From NCBI GenBank assembly GCA_964647585.1, contig CAZYGG010000005.1, positions 1 to 64,000 on the forward strand: DNA of 64,000 bases, given 5' to 3'. The stretch's first letter is position 1. Each line of letters begins with the position of its first letter. The position numbers and the translations under genes were made by a program. The notes beneath the pieces are model-generated. The model made no database searches. It saw only the letters and a list, made by a program, of their open reading frames with translations, and had not been told where the DNA came from. This stretch comes from CAJINA01 sp964647585 (lineage in GTDB: Bacteria > Desulfobacterota > Desulfobacteria > Desulfobacterales > CAJINA01). Positions 16,021 through 25,041 of this stretch are shown one piece after another.

Positions 16021-17045
16021 CCCAACCAGCCTACCACTTAAAGCACCTTGAGCATCGCTACAACAGTCACCCGGTCCTGACTATCGATGAGCTGTCTATT
16101 CAACCGGCGTCCATAACCGGTCTCATCGGTCCCAACGGCAGCGGCAAGAGCACCTTCCTGAAGCTACTGGCCTTTATTGAAGCACCGGTTGCCGGGCAGA
16201 TCGCTTTCCAGGGAAAACCGCTGGAGCCGTTTGCGGATACCGTCTGCCGGGAGCGGGTCACCCTGCTGACCCAGGAGCCCTACCTGCTCAAGCGTTCTGT
16301 GGCGGAAAACATCGCGTACGGCTTAAAAGTCAGGGGCGATACGGACCGTCTCACAGAGAGACTGGAACAGGCTCTGCAATGGGTCGGGCTGGAAGCCGGC
16401 ACCTTTTTGAAAAGACCCTGGTACGAACTTTCCGGAGGAGAGGCCCAGCGGGTGGCCCTGGCAGCGCGGCTGGTCTTGAAACCCCGGGTCCTTCTGCTGG
16501 ATGAACCGACGGCCAATGTGGATGCGGACAGTGCCTGGCTGATCAAGGATGCTTCACTCAAGGCCAGGCAAGAGTGGGGGACCACCCTTGTGGTTGCCAG
16601 TCACGACTGGCACTGGTTGTATGAAATCTGTGACGAGGTGCTGCATTTTTACGCGGGACGGGTTTTCAGGACCCGGATGATGTCATTCATTCCCGGTCCG
16701 TGGGAGCCGGAGGGGGAAGCCGGGGTCATCAAAAAAATGGCAGACGGCCAGGTTATACGGGCCGCCCGGCCGCCCCATACCGGGGCCATTGCCCTGGTGG
16801 CTTCAGACGCCATCAGGATTCATAGTCTGGAGGTAGCCCCGTCCGCAGATGTCAACCGGGTGGTGGGTACGCTGACCCGGCTGCTGCTGGAAAAAAGTAC
16901 CGGGTTGCTGATTGTTACCGTGGTGGCAGGGCGAACCACTTTTACCACCAAAGTCGAACGGGAAAAAATCGAGGCCGACCGATTGATTCCCGGCAGGCAG
17001 GTTGCCGTCCTCTTTGATGTCGCTGGCGTCACTTGGCTGGGCTGA
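16017..17045 (+). CDS. tupC: tungstate ABC transporter ATP-binding protein TupC
   Basis: Cytoplasmic ATPase of 342 residues. Start ATG 16017 overlaps the tupB stop by 4 nt; a longer open frame upstream is only tupB in another frame. Walker A GPNGSGKST, Q loop (LLTQEPYLL), signature LSGGEAQRVALAARL, Walker B VLLLDEPTANVDA and H loop (VVASHDWHW) are all present. The last ~110 residues resemble a TOBE/molbindin-like regulatory domain (SADVNRVVGTLTRLL...LIPGRQVAVLFDVAGVTWLG), which may sense the oxyanion. Confidence 0.92.
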   Translation: MTQPAYHLKHLEHRYNSHPVLTIDELSIQPASITGLIGPNGSGKSTFLKLLAFIEAPVAGQIAFQGKPLEPFADTVCRERVTLLTQEPYLLKRSVAENIAYGLKVRGDTDRLTERLEQALQWVGLEAGTFLKRPWYELSGGEAQRVALAARLVLKPRVLLLDEPTANVDADSAWLIKDASLKARQEWGTTLVVASHDWHWLYEICDEVLHFYAGRVFRTRMMSFIPGPWEPEGEAGVIKKMADGQVIRAARPPHTGAIALVASDAIRIHSLEVAPSADVNRVVGTLTRLLLEKSTGLLIVTVVAGRTTFTTKVEREKIEADRLIPGRQVAVLFDVAGVTWLG

Positions 17046-17179
17046 CTCTACCGTTGCATATTCAATATCGCAGAATTGGTATAATCCTTTGGACCCTTAT
17101 TGAGTTATTTCCCAATGCTCCCGGGGTTCTATCAGGGTATGGCGTAGGCCCGCCTTTTGATCACGATTTGCCCTGTTAT

Positions 17180-17983
17180 CTATGCAGCGATAGGGTTCAG
17201 AAAATCCCGGACCAGTGAGTTGAACCTTTCCGGGGCTTCAACGGGCAGGGAATGTCCGGCCTTTTGTATTCTTTTAGAAGATGCGTTCAGGCAGCCAGCC
17301 AGGATGACCGCATCCCCGGCCGGTACGATCGTGTCCTCGCCTCCGGAGATAACCAGGGCCGGGACGTTCACGTCCATTGCGATACTGCTTGCCGGCGGAT
17401 AGGCCTGCATGGCTTCCAGCTGCCGGGCTAATCCGGCCTGGCTGTTGCGTGCGGCCACTGCTTTGGCCATCATCGGGATCAGGTGGGCATGCCCGGCCCG
17501 AAATGTCTGCCCGGTGGCGGCCGAGATAACATCCAGCGCGTACGCTTCCAAGCCTTCCCCGGTCAGTTTCCTGAGCCACCGGGCCACAATATCCGAACCG
17601 CCGTAACGGCCGGCCCGCAGGTTGCACACCACCAGTCTGTTTACCCTCTCCGGATGTCGGGCTGCAAAAGCCAGGGCGATATAGGCCCCGTGGCTGAGTC
17701 CGACCAGGCTGGCCGAGGTGATGCCGAGATGCTCAAAAAGAGCCAGAAGGTCGGCCACATGCCGTGCGGGTGTAAGCGGCGCGGGGCCGCCATCACTGTT
17801 TCCCTGGGCCCGGCCGTCATACCGGAGCACCCGGTAATCATCTCCAAAAAATTTTGCCTGGGCGTGCCAGTAGGTGGTTGTCTGGGCCAGGCCGTTGAGA
17901 AAAACAAGGACCGGCAAGTCCGGCTCCGGTTCCGCGAAAGTGTAATACAGTCGGCAATCATCGTCCGTAATAAAATAGGGCAT
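17180..17983 (-). CDS. alpha/beta-hydrolase
   Basis: A 267-residue alpha/beta-hydrolase. Nucleophile elbow GLSHG with S97, charge-relay Asp in SGGEDTIVP (~216) and His in KAGHSLPVEAPE near the C terminus. The oxyanion-hole region is FLNGLAQTTTYW (28-39). The arrangement resembles 3-oxoadipate enol-lactonase/esterase types, but substrate cannot be deduced. No signal peptide. Convergent with tupC. Confidence 0.87.
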   Translation of the reverse strand: MPYFITDDDCRLYYTFAEPEPDLPVLVFLNGLAQTTTYWHAQAKFFGDDYRVLRYDGRAQGNSDGGPAPLTPARHVADLLALFEHLGITSASLVGLSHGAYIALAFAARHPERVNRLVVCNLRAGRYGGSDIVARWLRKLTGEGLEAYALDVISAATGQTFRAGHAHLIPMMAKAVAARNSQAGLARQLEAMQAYPPASSIAMDVNVPALVISGGEDTIVPAGDAVILAGCLNASSKRIQKAGHSLPVEAPERFNSLVRDFLNPIAA

Positions 17984-17995
17984 CAGAAACCTTTT

Positions 17996-18072
17996 TGGGT
18001 TCAGGGTTCAGAGGTTCAGGGTCCAGAGGTTCAAAGATCTTAACCATGAAGCGGGAACCCTGAACGGGGAAC
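17996..18072. repeat. short GGTTCAG-type repeat with inverted ends
   Basis: Tandem GGTTCAGGG/GGTTCAGAGG units, then GGGAACCCTGAACGGGG as the inverted arm. It lies upstream of the hydrolase gene; non-coding. Confidence 0.4.
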
Positions 18073-18246
18073 CGCAATGATTTCTATTTTCCCTATTATG
18101 ATTTAACGGTTCTGGCAAGTTGCAGATTGGGTGGTATGACATTACCCTTGAAATGGCGGGCGTCAAAATGCTATGTGTCCACCTGGCAAATGCCGGAAAA
18201 GTGGCGAAAATAGTGGGCCACCCCATTAAAGCATCAAGGTTTCTCA

Positions 18247-19644
18247 ATGGATCTATATCTGTACAACACGCTAACGCGCACCAAGGAACATTTCAGCCCC
18301 ATACAGGCTGGTTCGGTGGGCCTGTATACCTGTGGACCAACTGTGTACAACTATGCCCACATCGGCAACCTGCGGACCTATGTGTTCGAGGACATTCTCA
18401 AACGGGTGCTGGCTTATAACGGTTTTAAAGTAAAACACGTCATGAACATCACCGATGTCGGGCACCTCACCGGCGACCGGGACATGGGTGAGGACAAGAT
18501 GGAAAAAGGCGCCCAGCGTGAAGGCCGGACCGCCTGGGAGATTGCGGCACATTACACTGCGGCTTTTAAAGAGGATCTGGTCCACCTGAACATTATAGAC
18601 CCGGAGATCTGGTGCAAGGCCACTGATACAATTCCCGAGCAGATTGCATTGATTCAGACGCTTGAGGAAAAAGGGTTCACTTACCGGACCGGAGACGGCA
18701 TCTATTTCGACACTTCAAAATTTGCAGACTACGCTAAATTGTCCCGTCAAAATCGGGATGCCCTCCAGGAAGGCGCGCGGGTCGAAAAGAACCTGGAAAA
18801 GCGGAATCCGACCGATTTCGCCCTCTGGAAATTTTCACCGGAAGGGGCCCGGAGGCAGATGGAGTGGGACTCTCCCTGGGGAACCGGCTTTCCGGGATGG
18901 CATATCGAGTGCAGCGCCATGAGCATGAAGTTTCTGGGTGATCAACTCGATATCCACTGCGGTGGGACCGACCATATCGATGTCCACCATACCAATGAGA
19001 TGGCCCAGTCGGAAGCGGCCACCGGCAAGCAGTTTTTCAATTTCTGGATGCACGGGGAGTTTTTGAACATCCAGGGCGGTAAGAAAATGGCCAAGAGCGA
19101 GGGAAATTTTCTTACCCTGGAAAACGCGTTTGTCAAAAATGATATAGACCCGCTCGTCTACCGCTACGCCACCTTTCACAGCCATTACCGCAAACCCATG
19201 GAATACAGCGACGATTCCATTGCCGCGGCCGCCAACGGCCTGCGAAACCTGCGCGGTCAGGTGGTCCGGCTGGTGGAGAATGCCGGTGATGAGAAGGCCT
19301 CGGTGCACAGTGGCTTCAAGGAAAAGTTCTTAACCCAACTCAACGACGACCTCAACATGCCGCGGGCCCTGGCGGTACTGCAGGCGCTTTTGAAATCCGG
19401 AACGGGTGATGCTGTAAAACTGGCAACGGTCAGGGAATTCGATAGGGCCATCCTCGGCCTTGAGCTTGACCGGGAGGAAGTTTCCGAACCCCTGCCGCAG
19501 GAGATTCTGGATCTGATGGCCCTGCGCATAAAAGCGCGGAGCGACAAGGACTGGGCGGAATCCGATCGTATCCGGGACGAGATCCAGGCCATGGGCTACG
19601 CGGTCCAGGACGGCAAAGAGGGCATGCAGGTTCTAAAAAGATAG
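18247..19644 (+). CDS. cysS: cysteinyl-tRNA synthetase
   Basis: Class I aminoacyl-tRNA synthetase that charges tRNA-Cys. 465 residues, normal bacterial length. HIGH-type motif in YAHIGNLRTY with zinc ligand C in TCGPTVYN; other zinc ligands in HIECSAMS and the GGTDHIDVHH segment; KMSKS variant KKMAKSEGN. C-terminal DALR/anticodon-binding helices end in the conserved DRIRDEIQAMGYAVQDGKEG. Monocistronic here. Confidence 0.97.
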   Translation: MDLYLYNTLTRTKEHFSPIQAGSVGLYTCGPTVYNYAHIGNLRTYVFEDILKRVLAYNGFKVKHVMNITDVGHLTGDRDMGEDKMEKGAQREGRTAWEIAAHYTAAFKEDLVHLNIIDPEIWCKATDTIPEQIALIQTLEEKGFTYRTGDGIYFDTSKFADYAKLSRQNRDALQEGARVEKNLEKRNPTDFALWKFSPEGARRQMEWDSPWGTGFPGWHIECSAMSMKFLGDQLDIHCGGTDHIDVHHTNEMAQSEAATGKQFFNFWMHGEFLNIQGGKKMAKSEGNFLTLENAFVKNDIDPLVYRYATFHSHYRKPMEYSDDSIAAAANGLRNLRGQVVRLVENAGDEKASVHSGFKEKFLTQLNDDLNMPRALAVLQALLKSGTGDAVKLATVREFDRAILGLELDREEVSEPLPQEILDLMALRIKARSDKDWAESDRIRDEIQAMGYAVQDGKEGMQVLKR

Positions 19645-19724
19645 ATCGTAGTTTGTTCACCCCAGTGATATCGCTCCAATATCCAAACTCTAACAAATCG
19701 ATAGTAAATATAGTATATCATAAC

Positions 19725-19872
19725 TTATTAACGCAACTTTCGGTTTTCAGCGAAAATCGAAATCGCTATCGGTATCGGGATCGAAATCGGGTCTGGAAAC
19801 GTCATTCGGAAATCGATTTCGATCCCGATATTGAACCTGAATTTTTATGAAACCCGAAAGTTGAGTTATTAA
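19725..19872. repeat. nested inverted-repeat element E4
   Basis: Outer arms TTATTAACGCAACTTTCGG (19725-19743) and CCGAAAGTTGAGTTATTAA (19854-19872) have two mismatches and extend further inward imperfectly. Inner arms ATCGGGATCGAAATCG (19774-19789) and CGATTTCGATCCCGAT (19814-19829) are perfect, with a 24-nt loop. Built around an ATCG-rich simple sequence. No gene inside. Confidence 0.6.
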
Positions 19873-20004
19873 GGTGCATGCTATATTGGTTTTCTGGCAA
19901 GTTAACCTAGAGTGGGCGCTAATGCCAACCGTCTGTTTTTTCCACGGGTGACTATCAATACAGGCAGGGCGTTCTGAATTTAAAGCGGTTACAGAGGGAC
20001 GGAT

Positions 20005-23000
20005 ATGGAAGCGGAAAACGATGTACAAGTCAATTTAAGACCGGCCTTGGGTAAATATGAGTTCAGCGCACATATTTATGATCTTGATGGGGTTATAACC
20101 TCAACAGAAAAGTTGCACTTTGACGGTTGGAAAGAGACATTTGATAAACTGATAAATTCTTTGAAGGAGAGCAATTTACTTCCGCAAGGCGCTCCTGCGG
20201 AATTTAACGAGAAACATTATCTGGATTATGTGGATGGCAAACCGCGCTATGATGGTGTTAGCTCTTTTATTGATGCTCTGGGAACCGGAGATGATTGTCT
20301 GGCCACTAAAATAGCCGGTCAAGTGCAGGCTCAATCGACTGGCAATATGAGTTCTTCGGCCTTTATTCGATTTATTACCTCAAGAATAAACGAGAATACG
20401 CCGCCTCTATCTGGTGCAATATCAATAGAATCGTTGGAGGCATTGATCGTGCAGCGGGCAAATGACCCGGCCAAACTTGCCGAGCTCTTTGATCAGAGTG
20501 CCATGAATGCTGACCATCTGGGGATGTTTCTCGAAATACTTGCACAAAAACCCTCAGAGTTGGGCATTATAATTGTTCGCAAGGTCGGGGATATCAAAGA
20601 TGCCTGGATTAATGACCGGCTGAATGATGATTCCGTTGAAATAGTTAAGTTTCAGCATACCGTTGATATGATTAAAGCGGCCAAAAAAGAGGGCATCAAC
20701 GTTGCGCTGGCTTCGTCAAGTAAGAATGCCAAGAAAATCCTTAAGAAAGCCCAGTTGCTTGATTTATTCGAAGAACATTTAATTATTGATGGTATTGTCC
20801 GGGAAGAGATGGGACTGAACGGGAAACCGGCACCTGATATTTTTGTAGAAGCAGCCAAAAGGATGGGGGTGCCGGTCCATAGAGCGATCGTTTTTGAAGA
20901 TGCAACTTCAGGGGTCGCCGCCGGCAAGCGTGGTAATTTTGGCATGGTGGTTGGCCTTGCGCGGGCCGGTAACCAGAAAGAACTACAAAAAAATGGGGCT
21001 GATATTGTCCTGACAGATATAGGGGTTATGCAAAACCCTCTCACGGAACTGAATCGCTGGTATAAAGAAGGTCTTCAGGAGACTTGTCAGAGACTGACCT
21101 ATATCGGGACTCCGATGGAAAGCGACCCGGAAACGGATCCGGAGATGTTAAAAGCCAGATTCAGGGCTGAGCAGGCGCTGCAGGCCGTGGGGAATGGCTA
21201 TTTCTGCACACGGGGAGCCGATTATGAAGAGGTGCCGGGGCCCGATTCGTGGGGCTATGCCGGAACTTATTTTTCTACAATTCGCAACACCCGAAAGTCT
21301 TTTATTGATGGGCAACCCGTTTATAATGAAGACTTGGTAAACTGCATAAATTGGCTTCCAGTCACTTTTAGAATCGATGATCATGATTGGTTTCAGCCAC
21401 ATGAAACCGCACTTCTGAGTTATGCCAAGGATCTTGATTTTAGAAACGGCACCTTTACCCGCACACTGGTTTTCAGCAACCAAAATGGGCAGAAAACTGA
21501 AGTCGTAGGCCGGCACTGTGTAAGTATGGCTGACAAACACCTGGCTGCCATTGAATATAGTATTACGCCGATTAATTATACCGGGGTGATAACAGTGAAG
21601 GCCGGCCTGCATGCGGATCATATTAATGCTGGCGTCGCGCGCTATAGTAAGCTTGATCAGTTGCATTTAAAGCAAATTGCGGAAGGCGGCGAGGACAACG
21701 GGACCGCGTTTGTAAGGGTCCAGACGCGTCCATCCCGGGTACCGGGAAAAGAGATGCAGCCAGCTGAAATTGCAGCAGCAGCGCGAATTGTCGCTGAACT
21801 GGAGGGCAAAAAACTAAAACCGACTTTCCGGGTTGCAAAGGTTGATCGTCGCGTGGATACATCTTTCAGCCAGAAAGTGGGACAAGGCCAGAAGCTTACC
21901 GTGAACAAGCTGGTAGGCCTGCACACCCATACGGACAGTACGGAAGCGCCCACAATTCTGGATGAGGCCCGTAGAACCGTTGCCAGGGTTGCTTCATTTT
22001 CTGAAGTGCTTGAATCCTCGGCCGTTAAATGGGCCGCGATCTGGGAGAAAGCCGGCATTGAAATCGTGGGAGATCGACTGGGGCAGCAAGCTTTAAACCT
22101 CGCAGCCTACCACCTGTTTATTATGGGTTCCGAACACAACGATGGTGGCATTGGTCCGCGCGGTCTTACCGGAGAAACTTACCGGGGCCATGAGTTCTGG
22201 GATGACATTTTATATTATCCTGGAATTTCCCTTCAAAATCCACGGGGAACCAGATCTCTGCTGACACATCGTTACAACGGCCTTGGAATGGCCCGTAAGG
22301 CTGCCCGTGAAAACGGTTTCCAGGGGGCCATGTATCCCTGGCAGGCTGGCATTGATGGCGATGAACAGACACAGGTTACGCGCTTTAATCCGGTTTCCGG
22401 AAAATGGGACCCGGACAACAGCTGCCGCCAGCGTCATGTCTCCCTGGCCATTGCCTATAATGTGCTTGATTTTTTGGAGACCACCGGCGATGTGGCGTTC
22501 CAAAGCATGGGTACGGAAATGGTTCTTGATATCTGCCGCTTTTTCGCAAGCATGTGTGAACTTGATTCGGCCTCCGGCAAATACTCAATTGGCGGCGTTA
22601 TGGGGCCCAATGAATTCCATGAGGGTAAGGCGAAAATGGGTATTCGCGACAATGCCTATACAAACATAATGCTTGCCTGGACCCTGGAGAACGTTGAACA
22701 GCTTGTGGCGAAGGTTAAAACCGCCGGTCTTGTTGAACTTGAAAAAGTTTACCGCCATATGGGGGTCACCGCGGAAGAGATGGAGGACGCGTATGATCAT
22801 TGGCGCACGATTCGTCAAAATCTTTCACTTCATCTCAATGACGACGGCGTAATTGCCAATCACTCTGAGTGGTTTCATCTAAAAGGCCCGGATGAAATTA
22901 AAGGGCTGAAAGTTCAACTGGATGGTAAAGAACACGATCTGTATGCAATTGTATATAAATCTGGAAGAGCTGACCGTCGCATCAGAGCCGTGGGCATGGA

Positions 23001-23592
23001 CCCGGATGATTATCAGATCCAAAAACAAGGTGACACGTTGATGGCTTATTATAATCTGGGGCCTGATGAAGTAAGGCGGATTGTGAGCATGATGGGGTAT
23101 GCGCTGCCGGAGGACCATTTGCTGAAGAATCTTGACCATCATTTGCCGCGTACTTCCCATGGCTCTACGCTGAGTTATATTACCCATGCAATGGTGCTGG
23201 CGAACGCCGGCAGAACGGCAGACAGCTGGCACTTCTACCGGCAGGCGCTTATCAGTGATTTGTCGGATATACAGGGGGGGACCACGGCAGAGGGTATTCA
23301 TCTGGGCGTCATGGGGGGTTGCCTGAAAGGTGTTATCACTAACTTTGCCGGTTTCAATTGGCACAGGGGCAGGCTTGCGATCAATCCGGATTTACCCGCA
23401 GAGTGGGAATTTCTAAAGTTCAGCGTTCTCATCCGGGGAGATCGGTTTTACTTTGAAGCCAACGGGGAAAAGCTTAAACTCCGGGTTGAGCGGGAAGATC
23501 AGGCTATCTCCAAACAGGAAAAACCGGTTATCGCGGTGCCGGGCCACTCAGGGATTGTAGACTATAATCGGGAGTATATATTTAAGATCTGA
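20005..23592 (+). CDS. HAD beta-phosphoglucomutase fused to GH65 disaccharide phosphorylase
   Basis: A 1195-residue bifunctional protein. Residues ~20-350 are a HAD phosphatase/mutase of the beta-phosphoglucomutase type: catalytic D26 and D28 in YDLDGVIT, YLDYVDGKPRYDGV, SSSKNAKKIL and VFEDATSGVAAGK. About 100 extra residues (~93-200) are inserted between cap and core. From ~375 a glycoside hydrolase family 65 domain follows with (alpha/alpha)6-barrel motifs and general acid E870 in MGPNEFHEG. Expected chemistry: alpha-linked glucose disaccharide (trehalose, maltose or similar) plus phosphate gives beta-glucose-1-phosphate, then glucose-6-phosphate in the same polypeptide. Similar fusions exist in actinobacteria. 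No signal peptide. Confidence 0.9.
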   Translation: MEAENDVQVNLRPALGKYEFSAHIYDLDGVITSTEKLHFDGWKETFDKLINSLKESNLLPQGAPAEFNEKHYLDYVDGKPRYDGVSSFIDALGTGDDCLATKIAGQVQAQSTGNMSSSAFIRFITSRINENTPPLSGAISIESLEALIVQRANDPAKLAELFDQSAMNADHLGMFLEILAQKPSELGIIIVRKVGDIKDAWINDRLNDDSVEIVKFQHTVDMIKAAKKEGINVALASSSKNAKKILKKAQLLDLFEEHLIIDGIVREEMGLNGKPAPDIFVEAAKRMGVPVHRAIVFEDATSGVAAGKRGNFGMVVGLARAGNQKELQKNGADIVLTDIGVMQNPLTELNRWYKEGLQETCQRLTYIGTPMESDPETDPEMLKARFRAEQALQAVGNGYFCTRGADYEEVPGPDSWGYAGTYFSTIRNTRKSFIDGQPVYNEDLVNCINWLPVTFRIDDHDWFQPHETALLSYAKDLDFRNGTFTRTLVFSNQNGQKTEVVGRHCVSMADKHLAAIEYSITPINYTGVITVKAGLHADHINAGVARYSKLDQLHLKQIAEGGEDNGTAFVRVQTRPSRVPGKEMQPAEIAAAARIVAELEGKKLKPTFRVAKVDRRVDTSFSQKVGQGQKLTVNKLVGLHTHTDSTEAPTILDEARRTVARVASFSEVLESSAVKWAAIWEKAGIEIVGDRLGQQALNLAAYHLFIMGSEHNDGGIGPRGLTGETYRGHEFWDDILYYPGISLQNPRGTRSLLTHRYNGLGMARKAARENGFQGAMYPWQAGIDGDEQTQVTRFNPVSGKWDPDNSCRQRHVSLAIAYNVLDFLETTGDVAFQSMGTEMVLDICRFFASMCELDSASGKYSIGGVMGPNEFHEGKAKMGIRDNAYTNIMLAWTLENVEQLVAKVKTAGLVELEKVYRHMGVTAEEMEDAYDHWRTIRQNLSLHLNDDGVIANHSEWFHLKGPDEIKGLKVQLDGKEHDLYAIVYKSGRADRRIRAVGMDPDDYQIQKQGDTLMAYYNLGPDEVRRIVSMMGYALPEDHLLKNLDHHLPRTSHGSTLSYITHAMVLANAGRTADSWHFYRQALISDLSDIQGGTTAEGIHLGVMGGCLKGVITNFAGFNWHRGRLAINPDLPAEWEFLKFSVLIRGDRFYFEANGEKLKLRVEREDQAISKQEKPVIAVPGHSGIVDYNREYIFKI

Positions 23593-23651
23593 AATAAACG
23601 CGCTTACGCCAAAAGGTATTTACCGCAAGTTGTCCCATACAGTCCGTCTGC

Positions 23652-24398
23652 TTACTTATGGGTATAAGGTGCAACCTCCCAATCCTCGGCGATGATGTGG
23701 GTTACCTGGGGCCAGAGCGATCTTACCGCATGACACTCTCTTTCAAGGACTTTCAGCCGGTGATCATTGACTTTTTCTTTTCCTCTCTCTTTTTGAGCGT
23801 CAAGGTTAAATTTCTTTTTGTTCATCGCAATAATACGTGCGGCTTTAGATTTGTCCGTCTTAATTTTCCCTATTAAAGCTGCGTAGAGGCCATCAAAAAT
23901 AAGCACCTTTTTATCTTTCATATCCAGGGTAATTTCCTTAATTGGCCGGGAGCCGTCCGGGTTGATAACAACAATTGGAACCGTAACGGGCATGTTTTGC
24001 TCAAAACAAGACATGACCTCTTTAATTCTGGGCCTGTTCATTTCACTTAAGCCAACATTGTTATCGTAATCTTCCGCTCTTTTTGCTTCACGTTCTGCAG
24101 GGGTGGTCACATATGCATTGTCAAATGACCACTCAGCTGTTGAGACCCCCTTCTCCTTCAGCTTTTCCCGTACGAGGTAGGCAATCTCACTTTTGCCTGT
24201 GCCGGATTCCCCCCCGGCGGCAAATATTACTTTTCCAGTAACTTTAAGAGCTTCCAGGATAACGGGGACAAGGTCATTGGCAGCTTTAGCGTGTCCGGTT
24301 GTAATTCTCAGCTTATCCAGGGAGACAGGATCGGTTACCCATCTTACCGGTTCATCCTGGTCAGCGCTCTCATTATCGTCTTTTGGGTTGTCACGCAT
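23652..24398 (-). CDS. P-loop kinase, uridine kinase-like
   Basis: A 248-residue cytoplasmic NTP-binding protein. Walker A GGESGTGKS (62-70); an Asp in WSFDNAY (~92) sits where uridine kinases have their catalytic Asp; VLIFDGLYAAL acts as Walker B-like strand. Resembles the uridine kinase/phosphoribulokinase group but acceptor substrate is unknown. It converges on the HAD-GH65 gene (60 bp apart); a sugar kinase role for the free glucose half would fit, but this is only context. AAGGAAGG precedes the ATG. Shares a divergent promoter region with the MarR gene. Confidence 0.75.
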   Translation of the reverse strand: MRDNPKDDNESADQDEPVRWVTDPVSLDKLRITTGHAKAANDLVPVILEALKVTGKVIFAAGGESGTGKSEIAYLVREKLKEKGVSTAEWSFDNAYVTTPAEREAKRAEDYDNNVGLSEMNRPRIKEVMSCFEQNMPVTVPIVVINPDGSRPIKEITLDMKDKKVLIFDGLYAALIGKIKTDKSKAARIIAMNKKKFNLDAQKERGKEKVNDHRLKVLERECHAVRSLWPQVTHIIAEDWEVAPYTHK

Positions 24399-24492
24399 AT
24401 TGGCCTTCCTTTAAAGTACATTAAAAAAACAGAAAGTTTCCTATGGCCGCAGGCTAATAATATTCAACACTTAAGTCAATTAAGCATTTGGC

Positions 24493-24521
24493 TTGACAGG
24501 TTCACCACAGCGGCATATAAA
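24493..24521 (+). promoter_or_regulatory. consensus sigma-70 promoter of the MarR gene
   Basis: TTGACA (24493-24498), exactly 17 nt, TATAAA (24516-24521). The best promoter match in the window, 41 nt before the MarR start. Confidence 0.75.
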
Positions 24522-24534
24522 GCTTGCATACAAG
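24522..24534. promoter_or_regulatory. candidate MarR operator 1
   Basis: GCTTGCATACAAG, near-palindromic, immediately after the -10 box. Its core TTGCATACAAG recurs (TTGCACACAAGC in reverse) at 24990-25002 before the thioesterase gene, so the regulator may control both itself and the next gene. Confidence 0.5.
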
Positions 24535-24561
24535 ATAAATATGAGGGCATATGGAAAGCGT

Positions 24562-24969
24562 ATGAAAACTCAGGACTGCATTTTTTTTCAGTTATCCAGA
24601 ACCAGCCGGGCCGGGGCCCGTTTCTGGCACCAGAAGGTGGCCAGGTTCGGGGTCACGTCGGCACAGGCACTGGTCCTTCTTTTCCTGGTTGAAAAAGACC
24701 AGGTTACCTCAAAGTATCTGGGTGAGAAGACTGAATTTGACAGCGCCACCCTCACGGGTTTGCTGGATCGCCTGGCAAAGGCCGGACTCATAGAAAGACG
24801 CGATAACCCGGATGACCGGCGGGCGATTCTGGTTTGTCTGACCCGGCAGGGGCGGGAGACAGCCAGCCAGATACAAAATATCATTGGCGATGAAAATCAA
24901 GCCTTCCTCTCAAATTTAACCCCGGAGGAGGGGCTGATTTTAAGATCTCTTTTAAAGAAATTGGGCTAA
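24562..24969 (+). CDS. MarR-family transcriptional regulator
   Basis: A 135-residue winged-helix regulator. Start ATG 24562 is preferred (GGAAAG upstream, after a strong promoter); longer versions add residues unlike the family. The HTH is VTSAQALVLLFLVEKDQVTSKYLGEKTEFDSATLTGLLDRLAKAGLIERR followed by the wing DNPDDRRAILVCLTRQG, a textbook MarR DxRxxxxxLT motif. The adjacent acyl-CoA thioesterase gene and shared operator-like sites suggest sensing of an aromatic or acyl-CoA compound. Confidence 0.92.
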   Translation: MKTQDCIFFQLSRTSRAGARFWHQKVARFGVTSAQALVLLFLVEKDQVTSKYLGEKTEFDSATLTGLLDRLAKAGLIERRDNPDDRRAILVCLTRQGRETASQIQNIIGDENQAFLSNLTPEEGLILRSLLKKLG

Positions 24970-24989
24970 CAAAAAAATTTAAAAATATA

Positions 24990-25018
24990 GCTTGTGTGCA
25001 ATTAATAATTATACAAGC
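24990..25018. promoter_or_regulatory. candidate MarR operator 2
   Basis: GCTTGTGTGCAAT and ATTATACAAGC form an imperfect palindrome upstream of the thioesterase gene; the left half matches operator 1 in reverse orientation. Confidence 0.45.
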
Positions 25019-25041
25019 ACATTGAAAGGTTTGGAGGTGTG

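Noticed and set aside
19744..19853. Possible small CRISPR-like or tandem array (ATCGAAATCG units)
   Set aside because: Units are irregular and belong to nested inverted repeats, with no spacers.
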